Positions 1-10,076 of a DNA stretch of 64,000 nt are shown in pieces; the stretch's first letter is position 1; every line of letters starts with the position of its first letter. A program made the translations under genes and the position numbers. The notes under the pieces were generated by a model. The model was not told where the DNA came from. It was given only the letters and a program-made list of their open reading frames with translations, and did not search any database. The DNA comes from Janthinobacterium lividum (lineage in GTDB: Bacteria > Pseudomonadota > Gammaproteobacteria > Burkholderiales > Burkholderiaceae_D): the NCBI RefSeq assembly GCF_034424625.1, contig NZ_CP139976.1, forward strand, positions 4,464,001 to 4,528,000, given 5' to 3'.

Positions 1-3000
1 GCGGTGCCAGGGCCAGCATTGCTGAAGGTCACGATGCCGTTGATCTGGTCGCCCGCATTGGTGGTGCCGGGGAAACCGTTCAAGGTGGTCGTCACGTCGA
101 CCAGCAGTTTGATGGCCGTGGTGCTGGTAGTGCAATCGGCTGCCTGGATACACACGGGGTTGTCGGGACCGGCAGGCAACACCGTGTTTTGCAGCACGCC
201 GGCGGCGCTTACCGTGGCGCGCAGCACGACTTGCGCCTGTCCGCCGGGCGCCAGCCCAGCCGTCACGTTGCAGGTGACGATATTGCCGGCCACTGGCGCG
301 CAGGTGGCCAGTTGCGTCGACAACACCTGTACGCCGCTGACGCCGGCTGGCAAGTTGTCGGTCAGCACGATGGCGGACTTGGTCGCGCCCGTACCGCCAT
401 TGCTGGCGGTAATGGTCCAGGTCAGCAAGTCGCCCACGTTGGCGCTGCTCTTGTCGACGCTCTTGCGCACCGCGACTTGCGGCGCCACCAGGGTGCTCGT
501 GGCTTGGCAGGCGCTGGCAGTGTCGCAGGCGGGATTGTCGCCGCCGGAGGGCACGACGCGGTTCGACAGGTTGCCGCCCACCGATCCCCGGCCCGTGACG
601 ACGATCTTGCGGCTGCCATTGCTGGCGGCCAATTGACCTGCCGCCACCGTGCATGCCTGCACGCTGCCTGGCGTCCAGCTGGCCGCCGGCGGACACGCGA
701 CGCCCGCATCGGGCGTCACGCTGACGATGACGATGTTGGCGGGCAGCACGTCGCTGACGACGACCGGATTTTGATTCGGCAAGTTGCCCGTGTTGACCAC
801 CGTGATGGTCCAGGTCAGGATATCGCCCACGGCTGCGTTCGCTTTATCGACCGTCTTGCTGGCGCGGATCACGGGGCCTGGCAAGTTCGTCGTCGCCGTG
901 TTCGGCAAGTCATTGACGATTTCCGTGGAACTGGTGCCCACCACGCTGCTGATGCGCGAACTGTTGCTGGCCGGCTGGGTGTAGAACAGGTTGAAACTGG
1001 CGCTCTGCCCCGCGATCAGGGTGGCCGGCAAGCCGCTCAGCACGAACAGGCCCGTGCTGCTGTTGTAGGCGCCGCTGATGCCGGGCGCGCCGCTGATGGC
1101 GCTGAGCGACACGCCGGCCAGGCCCGTTTCCAGCTGCAGGCTGTAAGTGACATTTTCCGCCACGCCCGGCCCCGTATTGGCAAACGTCACCACGCCACGG
1201 ATGGCGTCGCCCGCATTGCTGCTGGCGGGGAAGCCGTTCAAGGTCGTGGTCACGTCGACCAGCAGTTTCGACACCACCGTGGTGGTCTGGCAATCGCCGG
1301 GAACGGCGCAGGCGGGATTGTCCGGCCCGCCGGGCACCAGCGCGTTGACAAGGCTGCCCGATGCGGTGGCCGTAGCGCTCAGCTTGACGCTGGCGGCGCT
1401 GCCTGCGGCCAGGCCGGCCGGCACGCTGCACGTGACGACATTACCCACCGGTACGGCGCAAGTGACGGGCGCCACCGGCGTGACCAGCACGTTCGCCAGG
1501 CCTGCAGGCAAGGTATCGCTGAGGGTAGCGATGGCCGTGCTGGGGCCCGTGCCGGTATTGCGCAAGCTCAGGCTCCATATCAGGGTGTCGCCCACGTTGG
1601 CGACCGTCTTGTCGACGGTTTTGCTCGCCGTTAACAGGGGCGAACTGACCGTGCTGGTGGTGCCGCAATCGCCCGCCTGCAGGCAAACGGGGGTATCCGG
1701 ACCGCTGACGCTGACGCTATTGGCCAGACTGCCGGCGGCGACGGCGCGCGCCGTCACTTGCAGCGTGGCGGCACTGCCTGCGGCGAGGCCGGCCGGCACG
1801 CTGCACGTCAGGATATTGCCGGCCAGCGGCGCGCAGGTGACGGGCGCGGCGGGCGTGACGACGATATCCGCCAGGCCGGCCGGCAAGGTGTCCGTTACGG
1901 TGGCAACGGCCGTGCTGGCGCCCGTGCCCGTGTTGGCCAGGGTGATGCTCCAGCTCAGGCTATCGCCGACATTCAGCGCAATCTTGTCGACGGTCTTCTT
2001 CAGCGCCAGAGCCGGGCTGGTGATGGTGGTATTGGTCTGGCAACTGCTGGCCTGGAAGCAGGCCGGATTGTCCGGACCGCTCGGCATCAGCTGGTTGGCC
2101 AGGCTGCCGCCCGCGCTGGCCTTGCCGGTCAGCACGATCTGGCGTTGGCCATTGCCCGCCGCCAGCTGGCCGATAGCCACGCTGCAACTCTGGCTGCTGT
2201 TGGCGACCCAGCTGGCCAGCGGCGGACACGTCACGCCGCTGTCAGGCGTCACTGCCGTGATGACAATATTTGGCGGCAGCAAGTCCGTCAGCACCACGGC
2301 GCCCTGGTTGGCCAGGCTGCCCGTGTTGCTGGCCGTAATCGTCCAGATGATTTCCTCGTTCACGTTCGCCACGGCCTTGTTGGCCGTCTTGCTGACGCGG
2401 ATGATGGAACCAGGCATGGTGACGGTCGCCACGTTCGGCTGGTCGTTCGCCACTTCCGTCGATGTCGTGGCGATGCGGCTGACCACGGTCGACAGATTGC
2501 TGGCCGGCTGGGTGTAGCCAAGCTGGAAGCTGAAGCCCTGCCCCAGCGCCAGGGTCGCGGGTACGCCGGTGAACGTCACCAGGCCCGATCCTGCATTATA
2601 GTTGCCCGTCACGCCATTCAAGGTGACGCCGGCAAGGCCGGGCGCCAGCTGCAGGCTGTAGCTCACGCCTTCGGCCGCGCCGGGACCGATATTGCTGAAG
2701 GTCACCGTGCCGGCAATCGTGTCGCCGGCGTGCGTGCTGCCGGGGAAGCCGTTCAGGGTGGTGGTCACGTCGACCAGCAGTTTCACGGCCGTGCTGGTGG
2801 TGCTGCAATCGCCGGGCTGCAGACAGGCCGGGTTGTCCGGGCCGCTCGGCACCACCGTATTGACGAAGGCCCCAGCCGCCGTGGCCAGGCCCTTGACGAT
2901 GATATTCAAGGTGGAACCTGCGGCCATGCCGGCGGGAATCGCGCACACCAGCTGGTTGCCATTCGGCACGGCGCAGGTGGCCGGCGCCGATGGCAAGACC

Positions 3001-6000
3001 TGCCATAAGGTCAGGTTGGCGGGCAAGGTATCGGTCAGGGTGATGACGCCGCGCGTCGCACCCGTGCCCGTGTTCGCCACGGCAATGGTCCACGTCAGCG
3101 CGTCGCCGACATTGATGCTGCTCTTGTCGACGGTCTTGCGCACGGCCACTTGCGGACTGAGGATGGTAGTCGTGGTCTGGCACGAGGCGGCCTGCGCGCA
3201 GGCGGGATTGTCCGGTCCGCTCGGCAGCACTTTATTGCCCAGGCTGCCGCCTGCCGTTCCCGTGGCGCTGATGGTGATGCTGCGGCTGCCATTCACGGCG
3301 GCCAATTGGCCGGGGGCGATGGTGCACGCTTGCGCGCTGTTGGCCAGCCAGCTGGCCAGCGGCGGACACGTCACGCCAGCGCCCGGCGTCACGGCCAGTA
3401 CCGTCACGTTGGCCGGCAGGATATCCGTCAGGGTCACCACGCCCAGGTTGCCCAGGCTGCCCGTGTTCGTCGCCGTGATGGTCCACGTCACCGTCTCGCC
3501 CACGTTGGCCGTCGTCTTGTCGGCCAGTTTCGTCACGCGGATGATGGGACCGGGCACGGTCGCCATGGCCGTGTTCGGCAAGTCGTTCGCCACTTCCACC
3601 GAGGTGGTGGCGATCGTCGACGTCACCGTCGACAGGTTGTCGGCCGGCTGCGTATAGCCGACATTGAAGCTAGTGCTCTGGCCATTCGCCAGGATCGCAG
3701 GCAAGCCGCTGAGGGTCACGACGCCCGTGGCGGGATTGTAGCTGCCCACGGCGCCCGTCAAGGTGACGTTGGCCAGGCCCGGCGTCAGCTGCAGGAGGTA
3801 CGTCACGCCTTCGGCCGGGCCCGGCCCCACGTTGGCGTAGGTGACGGTGCCGGAAATCGTGTCGCCCGCCAGCGTATTCGGCGGGAAATTATTCAGGGTG
3901 GTGGTGACGTCGACCAGCAGCTTGACCACCGTGGTGGTGGTGCCGCAATCGCCGGGCTGCACGCAGGCCGGGTTATCGGGACCGCCCGGCACCACGCCGT
4001 TGACGGCGGCGCCGGCCAGGGTGGCCGTGGCGCTCACGAACACCTTGGCGGAAGCGCCGGCGGCCAGGCCGGCCGGCACGCTGCACGCCAGGGTAGCGCC
4101 GGCCAGCGGGGTGCAGGTGGCGGGCGACTGCGGGCTGACGACGACATTCGTCAAGCCGGCCGGCAAGGTATCGTTCAAGGTCACCGCGCCCGTGCTGGCG
4201 CCCGTGCCGCTATTGCTGACAGCCAAGGTCCAGGTGATCGTTTCGCCCACGTTGACCGTGGCCTTGTCGACGGTTTTCTTCACGCTCACGTTCGGGCTGG
4301 TGACGGTCGTCGTTGTCTGGCACACACCCGGCGTGGCGCAGGCCGGATTGTCGGGGCCGGAAGGCGCGAGGCTGTTGGCCACCGTGCCCGGCGCATTGGC
4401 CACGGCTTTCACGACGACGCTCGCTTCCGTATTGGCGGCCAGGCCAGCCGGCACGCTGCACGTGAGCGTGGTGCCGACCGGCACGCCGCATGATGCTGGC
4501 GCAACGGGCAATATTTGCAGCGCGCCCACATTGGCGGGCAAGCTGTCCGTCAAGGTAATGACCGCGTTCGTCGGACCGCTGCCGTTATTGCGCGCTTTCA
4601 AGGTCCAGGTGATGGTGTCGCCCAGGTTGACGGTGGTCTTGTCGACGCTTTTCGTCACGGCCACGCTGGGGCTGGTCACCGTGCTGGTGGTGGCGCAATC
4701 GCCGGCCGTGGCGCACGTCGGGTTGTCGGGACCGGACGGCACGACGCTATTGGCATAGGTGCCGGCAGCCGTGGGCTGGGCCGTGACGGTAAAGCCGCCA
4801 ATGCCGCCGTTCGCGGCCAGGCCGGCTGGCACCGTGCAGGTGAGTATATTCCCCGCTGGCACGGCGCAGGTGGCGCTGCCGACCAGCGCCACGTTCAGGC
4901 TCGCCAGATTGGCCGGCAAGGTATCGGTCAGGGTGATGGGCGCGGTACTCACCCCATCGCCGCTGTTCGTCACCACGACGCTCCAGCTCAGGGACGCGCC
5001 GATATTCACGCTGGCATGGTCGACGGTTTTCTTCACCGCCACTTTCGGGCTGGTGATGGTGCTCGTCGTCTGGCATACGCTGGCCGAGCTGCAAGCCGGG
5101 TTGTCCGGACCGCTGGGCATGATGCGGTTCGACAGGCTGCCAGCGGCCGTGGCGTGTGCGGTGATGATGACCGTGCGGCTGCCGTTCAGGGCGGCCAGCT
5201 GGCCGGCAGCGACCGTACACGTCTGCGTGCTCGACGCCACCCAGCTGGCCAGCGGCGGGCACGTCACGCCCGGTGCGGCCACCACGCTGGTCACCACCAG
5301 GTTCGGCGGCAGCAAATCGGCGAGGCTGACGACGCCCTGGTTGGCGACATTGCCCGTATTGCTGGCCGTGATCGTCCAGACGATATTCTCACCCACGTTG
5401 GCCGTGGCCTTGTCGGCCGTCTTGGTGACGCGCACGTTCGGTCCCGGCACCGTCACCGTGGCCGTGTTCGGATAATCGTTCGCCACCTCGGTGGAAGTGG
5501 TGGCGATGATGCTGGTCACCGAGGAAATATTGCTGCCCGGCTGGGTGTACGACAGGTTGAAACTGACGCTCTGTCCCGGCGCCAGGGTCGCGGGCAAGCC
5601 CGTGAACGTGATCAGGCCGGTGCCCGCGTCATACGTTCCGCTCACGCCAGTGACCGACACGCCGGCCAGGCCTGTGGCCAGTTGCAGCCTGTACGTCACG
5701 CCTTCGGCCGCGCCCGGTCCCAGGTTGGCATAGGTCACGACGCCAGCGATGACATCGCCCGCGTTCGAGGTGCCGGGGAAACCGTTCAGTGTCGTGGTCA
5801 CGTCGACCAGCGGCTTGCTGACGACGGTCGTCGTCTGGCAGGCGGCCGGCGTGACGCAGCTGGCGCCGTTGCCTCCCGACGGCAGCACGCTGTTGATGAA
5901 ATTGCCTGCCGCCGTGGGGCTGGTGCTGACGATCACCTGGGCGCTGGCGCCCGGCGCCAGGCCGGCCGGCACCGTGCAGGTGAGCGTGTTGCCGGCCAGC

Positions 6001-8063
6001 GCCGCGCAGGTGGTGGGCGCCGTGGGCGTGACAACGATGCTGGCCAGGTTGGCCGGCAGGGTATCGGCGAGGGTCAGGGCCGCCGTGGTGGCACCCGTGC
6101 CGGTGTTAGCGGCGCTCAAGGTCCACTGCACGGTGTCGCCCACCGTGGCGGCCGCCTTGTCGACGGTTTTCTGCACGCGCACGAGCGGGCTGACGATGCC
6201 CAGCGGCTCGCTGTCGACGTTATTCGCGGGGATCGGGTCCAGCGTAGTCGAGCCGGCCGTCGTGGTGATCGTCAGGCTGCCGCTGGCGGGCAGGTTGAAG
6301 GTCGAACTGCAATTGATGCGCGAGCCGGGAATGAAGGGCGACACGGGCGCGCTGCAGCTGGACGTGGCGCCGGCCGGCAAGCCGCTCATCACGCAAGTGG
6401 GCGCGGCCGCGTTGTCGGGGCCGTTATTCGTGCACACGCCCGTGACGGTGATGGCGCTGCCCGCATTGTAGGGGCCGGGCGGCACGGTGGTGACCGCCTG
6501 CATGTCCGCCTGCAGGCGGCGATTGCTGATGGTACACGTGACGGGGGCTTCCGGCATGGTGAGGTTGCCCGCGCTGGCCGCGCCGCTGGAAATGACGGCG
6601 GCCGTATCCGTGCGCGCGCAGCTGTAGCTGCTCTGGTACTGGGCCAGGATGGTGGCCGTGCCCGCGCTTTCCGCGAACGTCGCGAGGTTGCCAACTCGCA
6701 CTACGGCGCTGGTCGTGGCGCCGTTGCCGCCCTGCGCGCCAGCCGTGCCGTTGGCATTCATGATGAACAGGCCGCTGTCGCTGGCGGGCGCCAGCACCTT
6801 CAGCACCGTCAAGGTATTCGTCCTGACCGTGGCCGTGGTGCTGCTGCTGTTGTTGCTGAGATCGCTATCCGTTTCATTGGGCGAGACGATCACATTGGCC
6901 GTATTCACGATGCTGGCGGCGTCACCCGGCGTGGCCGTGATCGTCACGGTCAGATAAGAACCCGTGGTGGGGTCGCTGACGGCCGCGTTCACGGGCAAAT
7001 TACCCAAGGTAATACCGACGCTGTTGCTGCCCGAACCCGAGGTTTTCGTGCCGCAGGAAGCGCTGCCGCTGGCGGCGCAAGTCCAGCTGACATTGCTCAA
7101 GCTGGCTGGCAATATATCGTTGAAGGCAGCGCCCGTGCTGAGGGCCGGGCCGCGGTTCCAGATTTTCACGGTATAGCTCAAGGGCTTGCCGACAGAGAAC
7201 TGCGCCGGGCCCACCTTGCCGACGGCCAGGTCGGTCTTGCTATTGGTGCAATTGGCATAGGAACTGGCCAGGCTGGGATCGCGCAATTGCGCTGCGGGAA
7301 TAATTTCCGTCACATTGTCAGGACGCGTCCAACGCATGTGCAAATAATTGATGCCGCCCACGTTATTCCACAGGACGCGAGCCAGATAACAGCCGCCCGG
7401 CGTGGCGCTATTGAAATTGCCGGCCAGATTCTGAAAATCCGTTTCATTATTCGAATATTCGGCCACGCTGCCCACGGGCACGTTGTACACGGTATTGCGG
7501 TAATTCGTCGAATACTGGGTCGAGAAATCGACTTTCACGTCATCATCATGCGCAACGCTGAATTTGTAATTTCCCGCCTGTGGAAAGACCACCAGCGTGT
7601 ACATCACCCGGCCCATGATCCAGGCCCGGCAGGCAGCCGACGTCTGCTGCGTGTCGAGGTTGCATAACTGCGCAGGATTGCCGGCCGTGCCATTGGCCCA
7701 GTCCAGCTGCGGCGAGGTACCCATGCGCGCCGCGTTGGCGGGAGGATTGGTGGCCAGCGCCGCCAAACTGGCGAGCCGGCCAGCGCTGCCCGCGTTGAAG
7801 CCATTGTTGTAATTGGGCGCGAGCGGATTGGCCGGCACCCGCTCGACGCCCCGGTAATCCTCCCACAGCACTTGCGCACTGGCGGGCGCGGCGGCGCCCA
7901 GCAGCAGGGAAGCCAGGGCCAGCGGAACGACATGACACTTGGAAAACTGGGGCAAGCGGGTGCGGCGGACTATCGCGGCCAGCATCCCCGTGTAGCGCCC
8001 GGAGGACGAAAAAGCTGCATGGCGGCCGGAACGGCCTGCCGTTTCCTGTGGTGTTTTGATCAT
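1..8063 (-). CDS. Giant exported DUF11-repeat surface protein (partial, C-terminus beyond left edge)
   Basis: The frame is open without a stop from the ATG at 8063-8061 to the left edge, giving at least 2,687 residues. The N-terminus is a long basic leader of about 45 residues, then a hydrophobic stretch ending in PASAQ, read as an extended Sec signal peptide. An internal Met about 26 codons in could be the real start. Next comes a PA14/GLEYA-like region (about residues 100-260, with VMYTLVVFPQAGNYKFSVA) and a first DUF11 module. A prealbumin-like segment follows (around LTVLKVLAPASDSGLFIMN). After that come many DUF11 modules of about 126 residues with motifs such as TVDKTxANVGDTLTWT and SGPDNPAC. 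Every third to fifth module is a distinct LLVDVTTTLNGFP type. A role as a large surface or secreted adhesin is inferred from this architecture; no sorting signal is visible because the end is missing. Certain as a gene, uncertain in function. Confidence 0.9.
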   Translation of the reverse strand, partial: MIKTPQETAGRSGRHAAFSSSGRYTGMLAAIVRRTRLPQFSKCHVVPLALASLLLGAAAPASAQVLWEDYRGVERVPANPLAPNYNNGFNAGSAGRLASLAALATNPPANAARMGTSPQLDWANGTAGNPAQLCNLDTQQTSAACRAWIMGRVMYTLVVFPQAGNYKFSVAHDDDVKVDFSTQYSTNYRNTVYNVPVGSVAEYSNNETDFQNLAGNFNSATPGGCYLARVLWNNVGGINYLHMRWTRPDNVTEIIPAAQLRDPSLASSYANCTNSKTDLAVGKVGPAQFSVGKPLSYTVKIWNRGPALSTGAAFNDILPASLSNVSWTCAASGSASCGTKTSGSGSNSVGITLGNLPVNAAVSDPTTGSYLTVTITATPGDAASIVNTANVIVSPNETDSDLSNNSSSTTATVRTNTLTVLKVLAPASDSGLFIMNANGTAGAQGGNGATTSAVVRVGNLATFAESAGTATILAQYQSSYSCARTDTAAVISSGAASAGNLTMPEAPVTCTISNRRLQADMQAVTTVPPGPYNAGSAITVTGVCTNNGPDNAAAPTCVMSGLPAGATSSCSAPVSPFIPGSRINCSSTFNLPASGSLTITTTAGSTTLDPIPANNVDSEPLGIVSPLVRVQKTVDKAAATVGDTVQWTLSAANTGTGATTAALTLADTLPANLASIVVTPTAPTTCAALAGNTLTCTVPAGLAPGASAQVIVSTSPTAAGNFINSVLPSGGNGASCVTPAACQTTTVVSKPLVDVTTTLNGFPGTSNAGDVIAGVVTYANLGPGAAEGVTYRLQLATGLAGVSVTGVSGTYDAGTGLITFTGLPATLAPGQSVSFNLSYTQPGSNISSVTSIIATTSTEVANDYPNTATVTVPGPNVRVTKTADKATANVGENIVWTITASNTGNVANQGVVSLADLLPPNLVVTSVVAAPGVTCPPLASWVASSTQTCTVAAGQLAALNGSRTVIITAHATAAGSLSNRIMPSGPDNPACSSASVCQTTSTITSPKVAVKKTVDHASVNIGASLSWSVVVTNSGDGVSTAPITLTDTLPANLASLNVALVGSATCAVPAGNILTCTVPAGLAANGGIGGFTVTAQPTAAGTYANSVVPSGPDNPTCATAGDCATTSTVTSPSVAVTKSVDKTTVNLGDTITWTLKARNNGSGPTNAVITLTDSLPANVGALQILPVAPASCGVPVGTTLTCSVPAGLAANTEASVVVKAVANAPGTVANSLAPSGPDNPACATPGVCQTTTTVTSPNVSVKKTVDKATVNVGETITWTLAVSNSGTGASTGAVTLNDTLPAGLTNVVVSPQSPATCTPLAGATLACSVPAGLAAGASAKVFVSATATLAGAAVNGVVPGGPDNPACVQPGDCGTTTTVVKLLVDVTTTLNNFPPNTLAGDTISGTVTYANVGPGPAEGVTYLLQLTPGLANVTLTGAVGSYNPATGVVTLSGLPAILANGQSTSFNVGYTQPADNLSTVTSTIATTSVEVANDLPNTAMATVPGPIIRVTKLADKTTANVGETVTWTITATNTGSLGNLGVVTLTDILPANVTVLAVTPGAGVTCPPLASWLANSAQACTIAPGQLAAVNGSRSITISATGTAGGSLGNKVLPSGPDNPACAQAASCQTTTTILSPQVAVRKTVDKSSINVGDALTWTIAVANTGTGATRGVITLTDTLPANLTLWQVLPSAPATCAVPNGNQLVCAIPAGMAAGSTLNIIVKGLATAAGAFVNTVVPSGPDNPACLQPGDCSTTSTAVKLLVDVTTTLNGFPGSTHAGDTIAGTVTFSNIGPGAAEGVSYSLQLAPGLAGVTLNGVTGNYNAGSGLVTFTGVPATLALGQGFSFQLGYTQPASNLSTVVSRIATTSTEVANDQPNVATVTMPGSIIRVSKTANKAVANVNEEIIWTITASNTGSLANQGAVVLTDLLPPNIVITAVTPDSGVTCPPLASWVANSSQSCSVAIGQLAAGNGQRQIVLTGKASAGGSLANQLMPSGPDNPACFQASSCQTNTTITSPALALKKTVDKIALNVGDSLSWSITLANTGTGASTAVATVTDTLPAGLADIVVTPAAPVTCAPLAGNILTCSVPAGLAAGSAATLQVTARAVAAGSLANSVSVSGPDTPVCLQAGDCGTTSTVSSPLLTASKTVDKTVANVGDTLIWSLSLRNTGTGPSTAIATLSDTLPAGLANVLVTPVAPVTCAVPVGNVVTCSVPAGLAAGSAASVKLSATATASGSLVNALVPGGPDNPACAVPGDCQTTTVVSKLLVDVTTTLNGFPASSNAGDAIRGVVTFANTGPGVAENVTYSLQLETGLAGVSLSAISGAPGISGAYNSSTGLFVLSGLPATLIAGQSASFNLFYTQPASNSSRISSVVGTSSTEIVNDLPNTATTNLPGPVIRASKTVDKANAAVGDILTWTITVVNTGNLPNQNPVVVSDVLPANIVIVSVTPDAGVACPPAASWTPGSVQACTVAAGQLAASNGSRKIVVTGRGSVGGNLSNRVVPSGGDNPACDTASACQATSTLVAPQVAVRKSVDKSSANVGDLLTWTITASNGGTGATKSAIVLTDNLPAGVSGVQVLSTQLATCAPVAGNIVTCNVTAGLAPGGQAQVVLRATVSAAGVLQNTVLPAGPDNPVCIQAADCTTSTTAIKLLVDVTTTLNGFPGTTNAGDQINGIVTFSNAGPGT
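85..5815 (-). repeat. Higher-order tandem protein-coding repeat inside the giant DUF11 gene
   Basis: The marker motif encoding VDVTTTLN (plus-strand cacgtcgacc) recurs at 93, 1251, 2766, 3906 and 5799. The intervals are 1158, 1515, 1140 and 1893 bp. All are multiples of three and close to 3, 4, 3 and 5 times a ~380-bp module. The copies are diverged, so this is an old domain array rather than a recent exact duplication. Confidence 0.8.
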
Positions 8064-8652
8064 GTTGTTCGCTAAGAAGTGTACTGCGGCAAGCACAGAT
8101 ACATATAAAAATGACATTTAATTGTCATGATTATATGAACAAGTAACAGTTCAAGCGTACGACAACAGTGACTTTTTTGTTTCCAACAAAGAAATTAAAT
8201 TATCTCGTTGATATTTCACAACACAATCATAAAATTAATCATGTAGTGATACTGGGATTTTATTTTCTACCGCATACTGATTAGCTCGACATAATATTTA
8301 AATTATCATTTACATAATCATGCGAAACTATCAAAGGCATAGTTTGTTTTTCAAAAGAAATTATTAATGCCAAATATCACCAATTATTTCAATGCGTATT
8401 TTCCTTCCGCGGCCAAGCGCCCATAATTCGATCCTGCGCTGACTCCCATTCATTCTCAAACACCTGCGTTAATACCAATTTCATTTTATTCACGCATGCC
8501 GCCCTGCGAAACAGGACATCCGGCAGGCCGAATTGGTCTTGCAAAAAACGGACGCGCTTGCGAACCGACTATCCCGCCGATGCCCGGATCGCTTACTATC
8601 GCCCCATTGCGCCCTGCGCCACACCGTTGCCATCCACTGCCAGGAGTCCTCA
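8064..8652. promoter_or_regulatory. AT-rich intergenic region between the repeat-protein gene and the YceI lipoprotein gene
   Basis: These 589 bp, of which 8090-8480 are strikingly AT-rich against a GC-rich background, separate two divergent genes and must hold both promoters. An inverted repeat ATGACA-N6-TGTCAT lies at 8111-8128, about 50 bp upstream of the giant gene's ATG, and is a possible operator. I see no convincing coding region here; a plus-strand open frame from 8533 merges into the YceI gene but lacks a good start. Confidence 0.5.
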
Positions 8653-9390
8653 TTGACGCCACACGCCCACCGCCGCACGCTGCTGGCCTGCGCCTGCGCC
8701 TTGCTCGCGGCCTGCACCCCGTTCGCGCCGCCGCCCGCCGCCTCGCTGCCAGCCGCGCCAGTTCCGGCACCAGCCATGCAAGCGCCAGCGTGGCAACAGC
8801 AGGGCGTGCAGGTGCTGCACATCGTCCCGCAAGAATCCCTGCTGACCATCACCGTGCGCCGCGGCGGCGCGCTGGCGCGGCTCGGACATGACCACGTGAT
8901 CGCCAGCCGCAGCCTGCAGGGGATAGTGGCGCCCGCGCCGGGACGCGCACAATTTCGCTTCCGGCTCGACGAGATGAGTGTGGATGAAGAGAGCCTGCGC
9001 CAGGCGGCCGGCTTGACGACGACGCCGTCGGCCGACGCCATCGCCGGCACGCGCCACAACATGCTGGTGCGCGTGCTCGAGGCGGAACGCTATCCGTGGG
9101 TGCGCATCGATGCCCGGCGCACGGGCGACAAGGAAGTGCTCGAGGCCGACATCACCCTGCATGGCGTGACGCGCACGGTGCAGCTGCCGGTGCGGATCGA
9201 ACAAGCGGCCGATGGACGCGGCCTGCAGGCCAGCGGCAGCCTGCTGCTGAAACAGAGCGACTTCGGCATCGTGCCCTTCGCCGTCCTGGGCGGCGCCATG
9301 GCCGTGCAGGATCAGATGGAACTGGCGTTCCGCATCACCGCCCGGCAAGACGTCAGCGCGCCAGGATCAGGCGCAAGCCCAGACCGATGA
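8653..9390 (+). CDS. YceI-like domain lipoprotein
   Basis: A 245-residue protein. I place the start at TTG 8653 because CAGGAG lies 6 nt upstream and the resulting N-terminus is a clean lipoprotein signal: basic residues, a hydrophobic run, then LLAAC with the lipid-modified Cys at residue 21. An open frame reaches back to 8533 but would bury this signal. A Pro/Ala linker is followed by a YceI-type lipocalin-like fold, seen in TVRRGGALARLGHDHVIASR, the repeated beta-strand pattern and LHGVTRTVQLPV near the end. YceI proteins bind isoprenoid-like or amphipathic ligands in the periplasm; the ligand here is unknown. The 3' end overlaps the convergent lysE gene by 38 bp. Confidence 0.8.
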   Translation: MTPHAHRRTLLACACALLAACTPFAPPPAASLPAAPVPAPAMQAPAWQQQGVQVLHIVPQESLLTITVRRGGALARLGHDHVIASRSLQGIVAPAPGRAQFRFRLDEMSVDEESLRQAAGLTTTPSADAIAGTRHNMLVRVLEAERYPWVRIDARRTGDKEVLEADITLHGVTRTVQLPVRIEQAADGRGLQASGSLLLKQSDFGIVPFAVLGGAMAVQDQMELAFRITARQDVSAPGSGASPDR

Positions 9391-9982
9391 AGATGGTGCC
9401 GGCCACGCGGTCCAGCCACAGGCCGGCACGCGGGCGGCGGTTGAGCCACTTGCCGACGGCGCCGGAAAAATAGCCGAGCAGGCCGAACAGCACGCAAGCC
9501 TGCGCCGTGAAGACCAGGCCCAGCTGCGCCGTCTGCCAACTGGCATTGCCCTGGCCAGCAACGATGAACTGCGGCAAGAACGAAAGGAAAAACAGCACGA
9601 CTTTCGGATTGATACTGTTGGCAAACAAGCCCTTGCCGAACAGGCGCAGCAAGGACTCGTCGGGCAAGGCCGCCGCACCATCGACCCTGGCGCCGCCACG
9701 GCTGCGCAAGGCGCCAATGCCCAGCCACACCAGGTACAGGCCGCCAGCCACTTTCAGCAGGGTAAATGCCGTGGGCGAAGCGGCCAGCAGGGCCGACACG
9801 CCGATGGTCGCCAGCACGGTGTGCGTGAGGCAGCCAAGGGCGCAGCCGAGACCGAACGCCATGCCCTGGCGGCGCCCGCGCGACATCCCCACGCCCAGCA
9901 CCATCAGGTTGTCGGGGCCGGGACTGGCGGTAATAACGACGGCGGCGGCCAGGAAGGCCAGGAACTGGTCAGGACTGAGCAT
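9353..9982 (-). CDS. LysE/RhtB-family amino acid exporter
   Basis: A 209-residue inner-membrane protein of typical LysE/RhtB length. The start at 9982 gives MLSPDQFLAFLAAAVVITAS, followed by the family hallmark PGPDNLMVLGVGMSRGRRQG in the first membrane segment. About six hydrophobic helices follow, with the conserved NPKVVLFFLSFLPQF motif in the middle. Members export amino acids or related metabolites by proton exchange; the substrate cannot be read from sequence. A longer frame upstream (to 10312) is rejected because the family N-terminus begins at this Met. Confidence 0.85.
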   Translation of the reverse strand: MLSPDQFLAFLAAAVVITASPGPDNLMVLGVGMSRGRRQGMAFGLGCALGCLTHTVLATIGVSALLAASPTAFTLLKVAGGLYLVWLGIGALRSRGGARVDGAAALPDESLLRLFGKGLFANSINPKVVLFFLSFLPQFIVAGQGNASWQTAQLGLVFTAQACVLFGLLGYFSGAVGKWLNRRPRAGLWLDRVAGTIFIGLGLRLILAR

Positions 9983-10076
9983 GAATATCTCGCAAGCAAA
10001 AGGCGCCATGATACCGGAGCGCTCGCCATGCCGGCAGGACATGAAATTGCCCGTGAGCCACCGAGAGTCGATTAAA

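Noticed and set aside
4515..7667. 1,050-codon plus-strand open frame rich in Arg, Gly, Ala and Asp (and similar frames 189-1634, 1758-3008, 3150-4493)
   Set aside because: These are antisense to the giant DUF11 gene, have low-complexity composition and no domain pattern. High GC content and repeated coding sequence keep the frame open.
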